The notes under the pieces: generated by a model
Told to the model about the DNA's origin: nothing
Databases searched by the model: none
Seen by the model: the letters and a program-made list of their open reading frames with translations, nothing else
Assembly (NCBI RefSeq): GCF_042659465.1
Contig: NZ_JBHSSW010000009.1
Span: forward strand, 1 to 64,000
Length of the DNA: 64,000 bases
DNA from: Ponticaulis profundi
GTDB lineage: Bacteria; Pseudomonadota; Alphaproteobacteria; Caulobacterales; Hyphomonadaceae
Direction: 5' to 3'
Shown: positions 60,904-64,000 of the stretch, one piece after another
Numbering within the stretch: the stretch's first letter is position 1
How the letters are laid out: each line of letters opens with the position of its first letter
Position numbers and translations under genes: made by a program

Positions 60904-62058
60904 TTAACGCGCCTCGTCTGCGTCGGTGAGATCTTCCCAGAACTTCTTGACCTTGCCGAGAAAGCCATTGCTTTCCGGGTTACAGTCTTCACTGGATTCG
61001 TCACAGAATTCCTGAAGCAGTTTTTTCTGCCGGTCGGACAGATTGCGAGGCGTTTCCACGAACAGCTCAACGAACAGATCGCCGCGTGCACCGCCGCGCA
61101 GGGTCGTCATGCCTTTGCCGCGCAGGCGCATCCGTCGTCCGGTTTGTGCGCCTTCCGGAATGGTGATGCGTGAACGCCCGCCATCTACGGTCGGAATTTC
61201 GATCTCGCCGCCCAGTGCCGCCTTGGTCATCGGAACCGGTGTGCGGCAATAAAGGTTCGGGCCATCACGCTCGAACAATTCATGCTCGCGGATTTCCACG
61301 AAGATATAAAGATCGCCATGCACAGCGCCCGGACCACCCGGATCACCCTGACCAGACAGGCGGATCTGCTGTCCGCTCTCAATGCCGGCCGGAATGTTGA
61401 GCGATAGCGTGCGCTCTTTCTGGACCGATCCACGTCCCGCACACTGGCGGCATGGATCCTTGATCACCTCACCGCGGCCTGCACATTTCGGGCAGGAGCG
61501 TTCCATGGTGAAGAAACCCTGCTGAACGCGGACGCGGCCGCGGCCATGACAGCTCGGACATTGTTCCGGGCTGGAGCCCGGCTCCGCACCCGACCCATCG
61601 CAGTGATCGCAGGTTTCAGCGCCAGGGAGCTGGATTTCCATCTCCTTGCCGTTGAATGCCTCTTCCAGCGAGATTTCCAGATCATAGCGCAGATCTGCGC
61701 CGCGCGCCTGACGACGTGCCTGGCCACCCCCGCGTGCGCCACCGAAGAATTCTGAGAAGATATCGCCAAAGATGTCGCCGGGATCGACGCCCGCGCCAAA
61801 CGGATTGCCACCGCCTGCGCCGCCGCCACCCTGTTCAAAGGCAGCATGGCCATAACGGTCATAGGCTGCGCGTTTTTCCTGATCAGACAGGATCGCGTAA
61901 GCCTCGCCAGCTTCCTTGAACTTGGCTTCAGCGCCAGGATCATCCGGATTGCGGTCCGGGTGATACTTCATCGCGAGCTTGCGATAAGCGCTCTTGATTT
62001 GTTTGCTATCGGCATCGCGAGAGACGCCGAGCACCTCGTAGAAACAGAGTTTTGCCAT
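60904..62058 (-). CDS. dnaJ: Chaperone DnaJ (Hsp40)
   Basis: 384 aa co-chaperone that stimulates DnaK ATPase and delivers substrates. The J domain (about 1-70) has the HPD motif in MKYHPDRNPDD. A Gly/Phe-rich segment (about 75-115) follows. Four zinc CxxCxGxG units lie at about 142-200 (CDHCDGSG, CPSCHGRG, CPKCAGRG, CRQCAGRG). The C-terminal substrate-binding and dimerisation domains follow. Length and motifs are normal. A secreted-protein gene lies between it and dnaK. Confidence 0.97.
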   Translation of the reverse strand: MAKLCFYEVLGVSRDADSKQIKSAYRKLAMKYHPDRNPDDPGAEAKFKEAGEAYAILSDQEKRAAYDRYGHAAFEQGGGGAGGGNPFGAGVDPGDIFGDIFSEFFGGARGGGQARRQARGADLRYDLEISLEEAFNGKEMEIQLPGAETCDHCDGSGAEPGSSPEQCPSCHGRGRVRVQQGFFTMERSCPKCAGRGEVIKDPCRQCAGRGSVQKERTLSLNIPAGIESGQQIRLSGQGDPGGPGAVHGDLYIFVEIREHELFERDGPNLYCRTPVPMTKAALGGEIEIPTVDGGRSRITIPEGAQTGRRMRLRGKGMTTLRGGARGDLFVELFVETPRNLSDRQKKLLQEFCDESSEDCNPESNGFLGKVKKFWEDLTDADEAR

Positions 62059-62095
62059 TAGTCAGTCCCGCGGAATATCTCGCCGATCGGAGAGA

Positions 62096-62452
62096 TCATT
62101 CGACGTTTTGAGAGTCGTAATAAGAAAGACAGCCATTCACAGCGCGCGGAAAATCCGCTTCACCGCGTTTTATGGAGGCTTTGAAGCCGGCCATATACAC
62201 GGCTTTCTGCGCCTGAAATTCGTCGCTGTCGTCCGCTATGCCCCGTGAGGAGAACCAGTCGGCAACCCGGCGGTATCGAACCGAGTCAGCAGGCGCGAGT
62301 GTCCCCTCGCCTGCTTTCAGAGACAGAGCCACATGACATAATGCAGCATTGTCAGCGACAGATTTGGCGTCCTGCGCCAGAGCCGGAGCCAGGAGAGACG
62401 TGGTGGCAAGCATGCTTATCAGCGTTGATCTGATCCAGCGATTTCCTGCCAT
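62096..62452 (-). CDS. Small secreted protein between dnaK and dnaJ, unknown function
   Basis: 118 aa. A signal peptide (about 1-26, ending APALAQ) is followed by a helical domain with two Cys (ALCHVALSLKAGEG and VNGCLSYYDS). It is on the same strand as dnaK (starting 32 bp after it) and dnaJ (37 bp before it), so it probably belongs to the heat-shock transcript. No family recognised. Confidence 0.75.
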   Translation of the reverse strand: MAGNRWIRSTLISMLATTSLLAPALAQDAKSVADNAALCHVALSLKAGEGTLAPADSVRYRRVADWFSSRGIADDSDEFQAQKAVYMAGFKASIKRGEADFPRAVNGCLSYYDSQNVE

Positions 62453-62484
62453 ATGCGACTCTCCCTTACGCTCGGTTCAGACGA

Positions 62485-64000
62485 TTAAGCAGACTTCTTG
62501 TCGTCGCCAACGTCTTCGAAGTCAGCGTCGATGATGTCGTCATCGCCCTCTTCCTTCGCAGCATCAGCCGCCGCAGCGGATTCGCCTTCAGCCTGAGCAG
62601 ATGCATAGATCGCCTCGCCAAGCTTCATGCTGGCTTGCATCAGCGCCTGGGTTTTGGCCTGGATGTCTTCCAGATCTTCGCCTTCAGCCGCTGTCTTCAG
62701 GTCAGCCATTGCGCTTTCAATGTCGCCTTTGACCGATGCATCAACCTTGTCGCCATGCTCATCGAGCTGCTTCTCGGTTGAGTGGACCATGGCTTCCGCG
62801 TTGTTTTTCGCTTCAACGAGTTCACGACGTTTCTTGTCCGCATCCGCATTCGCTTCAGCGTCTTTCATCATGTTGTTGATCTCGTCGTCAGACAGGCCGC
62901 CATTCGCCTGAATGGTGATCTTCTGCTCTTTGTTGGTCGCCTTGTCTTTCGCAGACACATTCACGATGCCGTTGGCGTCGATGTCGAATGTGACTTCGAT
63001 CTGCGGCATGCCACGTGGTGCAGGTGGAATACCTTCAAGGTTGAACTGACCAAGCATCTTGTTGTCAGCGGCCATTTCGCGCTCACCCTGGAAGACACGG
63101 ATCGTCACGGCAGGCTGGTTATCGTCAGCCGTCGAGAAGACCTGAGACTTCTTGGTCGGGATCGTCGTGTTACGGTCGATGAGGCGTGTGAAGACACCGC
63201 CCAGTGTTTCGATACCGAGCGACAGAGGCGTTACGTCGAGCAGAACAACGTCTTTCACGTCGCCTTGCAGAACGCCGGCCTGGATCGCAGCACCCAGAGC
63301 AACCACTTCGTCCGGGTTCACACCCTTGTGCGGGTCACGGCCGAAGAATTTCTTCACGGCTTCCTGAACCGCTGGCATGCGGGTCATACCACCGACCAGA
63401 ACCACATCGTCGATTTCGCCAGCAGACTTGCCCGCGTCAGACAGAGCTTTTTTGCAAGGCTCGATCGTACGTTTCACGAGGTCTTCAACCAGGCTCTCGA
63501 ACTTCGCACGGGACAGTTTGATGTTCAGGTGCTTCGGACCCGTTGCGTCAGCCGTGATGAATGGCAGGTTCACTTCATACTGAGACGCAGAAGACAGTTC
63601 TTTCTTCGCTTTCTCAGCTTCGTCTTTCAGACGCTGAAGGGCCATTTTGTCGGCTTTCAGGTCGATGCCATTATCTTTTTTGAACTCTTCAGCGAGGTAG
63701 TCGACAATGCGAATGTCGAAGTCTTCACCACCGAGGAAAGTGTCACCATTCGTCGACAGAACTTCGAAAACGCCGTCGCCAATCTCGAGGATCGAGACGT
63801 CGAATGTACCGCCGCCAAGGTCATAAACAGCAATCGTCTTGCTCTCATCAGCCTTGTCGAGGCCATAAGCGAGCGCAGCCGCTGTCGGCTCGTTGATGAT
63901 GCGCAGCACTTCAAGGCCAGCGATTTTACCCGCGTCCTTGGTTGCCTGACGCTGAGCGTCGTTAAAGTAAGCCGGAACCGTGATAACGGCCTGTTCGACT
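62485..64000 (-). CDS. dnaK: Chaperone DnaK (Hsp70), N-terminus cut by window edge
   Basis: About 504 residues of the C-terminal portion are present. The frame runs unbroken to the right edge, where it reads VEQAVITVPAYFNDAQRQAT. The ATPase domain has IAVYDLGGGTFDVSILEIGD and VVLVGGMTRMPAVQEAVKKF. The linker DVVLLDVTPLSLGIETLGG and the substrate-binding domain with VTIRVFQGEREMAADN follow. A lid and an acidic tail with DDDIIDADFEDV close the protein. About 130 N-terminal residues lie outside the window. Confidence 0.97.
   Translation of the reverse strand, partial: VEQAVITVPAYFNDAQRQATKDAGKIAGLEVLRIINEPTAAALAYGLDKADESKTIAVYDLGGGTFDVSILEIGDGVFEVLSTNGDTFLGGEDFDIRIVDYLAEEFKKDNGIDLKADKMALQRLKDEAEKAKKELSSASQYEVNLPFITADATGPKHLNIKLSRAKFESLVEDLVKRTIEPCKKALSDAGKSAGEIDDVVLVGGMTRMPAVQEAVKKFFGRDPHKGVNPDEVVALGAAIQAGVLQGDVKDVVLLDVTPLSLGIETLGGVFTRLIDRNTTIPTKKSQVFSTADDNQPAVTIRVFQGEREMAADNKMLGQFNLEGIPPAPRGMPQIEVTFDIDANGIVNVSAKDKATNKEQKITIQANGGLSDDEINNMMKDAEANADADKKRRELVEAKNNAEAMVHSTEKQLDEHGDKVDASVKGDIESAMADLKTAAEGEDLEDIQAKTQALMQASMKLGEAIYASAQAEGESAAAADAAKEEGDDDIIDADFEDVGDDKKSA

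Noticed and set aside
1..64000. CRISPR arrays, prophage or large genomic island
   Set aside because: No regularly spaced repeats, phage structural genes or integrases were found. Most genes are conserved housekeeping functions in expected order.

Overview
The window is chromosomal DNA of a Gram-negative alphaproteobacterium. Support comes from the holA-lptE-leuS-DUF3576 block, the rimP-nusA-ylxR-infB-rbfA-truB-rpsO-pnp order, a complete Caulobacter-style cpa/tad pilus cluster, outer-membrane and lipoprotein genes, and fairly GC-rich coding sequence. A Hyphomonadaceae/Caulobacterales-type marine bacterium fits best, but the genus cannot be fixed from sequence alone.

Layout, left to right. (1) 1-9900: the 3' end of an IS110-like transposase, pyruvate kinase, a voltage-gated K+ channel, two small secreted proteins (an EF-hand protein and an Arg/Thr-rich repeat protein), a divergent OmpR-type two-component system, a long coiled-coil membrane protein, a beta-propeller lipoprotein and two divergent YdcH/DUF465 genes. 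The lipoprotein gene lies between two identical 37-bp direct repeats. One of these is the 3' end of the DUF465 gene, which looks like a single-gene insertion. (2) 10039-17700: an atypical SDR, a LuxI-type autoinducer synthase, rpmI-rplT, and pheS-pheT with an unknown membrane-protein gene between them. (3) 17759-25150: tRNA-Gly, holA-lptE-leuS, DUF3576, a porin, an NtrZ-like periplasmic protein and a uridine-kinase-like protein. (4) 25174-38480: a translation and RNA-metabolism superoperon on the minus strand (rimP to pnp). It is interrupted by small secreted or membrane genes, by cobO, and by a tiny, strongly promoted DUF4278 gene on the plus strand. (5) 38500-41030: Bax-inhibitor-1 homologue and leucyl aminopeptidase. 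(6) 41175-53389: the Tad/Flp pilus locus. TadD and the TadE-type pseudopilins are on the plus strand. Flp pilin, cpaA-B-C-D-E-F and tadB-C are on the minus strand. (7) 53412-64000: a UMF1-type MFS transporter, a phosphatase-amidase-dapB overlapping operon, a sulfotransferase-like protein, a TerB-like protein, an MBL-fold lipoprotein, and dnaJ and dnaK with a secreted-protein gene between them. dnaK is cut by the window edge.

How the genes work together. Most of the window is housekeeping: translation initiation and elongation factors, aminoacyl-tRNA synthetases, ribosomal proteins, RNA decay, chaperones and lysine/peptidoglycan precursor synthesis. The clearest dedicated machine is the Tad pilus: prepilin peptidase CpaA, Flp pilin, secretin CpaC with CpaB/CpaD, localisation ATPase CpaE, motor ATPase CpaF, platform TadB/TadC, TadD, and TadE-type minor pilins. 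A TadG protein is not seen in the window. Cell-cell signalling is suggested by the LuxI homologue, which has no adjacent LuxR.

No large unknown multi-gene system is evident. The strongest unexplained signals are the 37-bp-repeat-bounded lipoprotein gene, the near-consensus promoter driving the 56-residue DUF4278 gene, hairpins that bury ribosome-binding sites, and small membrane or secreted genes placed inside otherwise conserved housekeeping operons.
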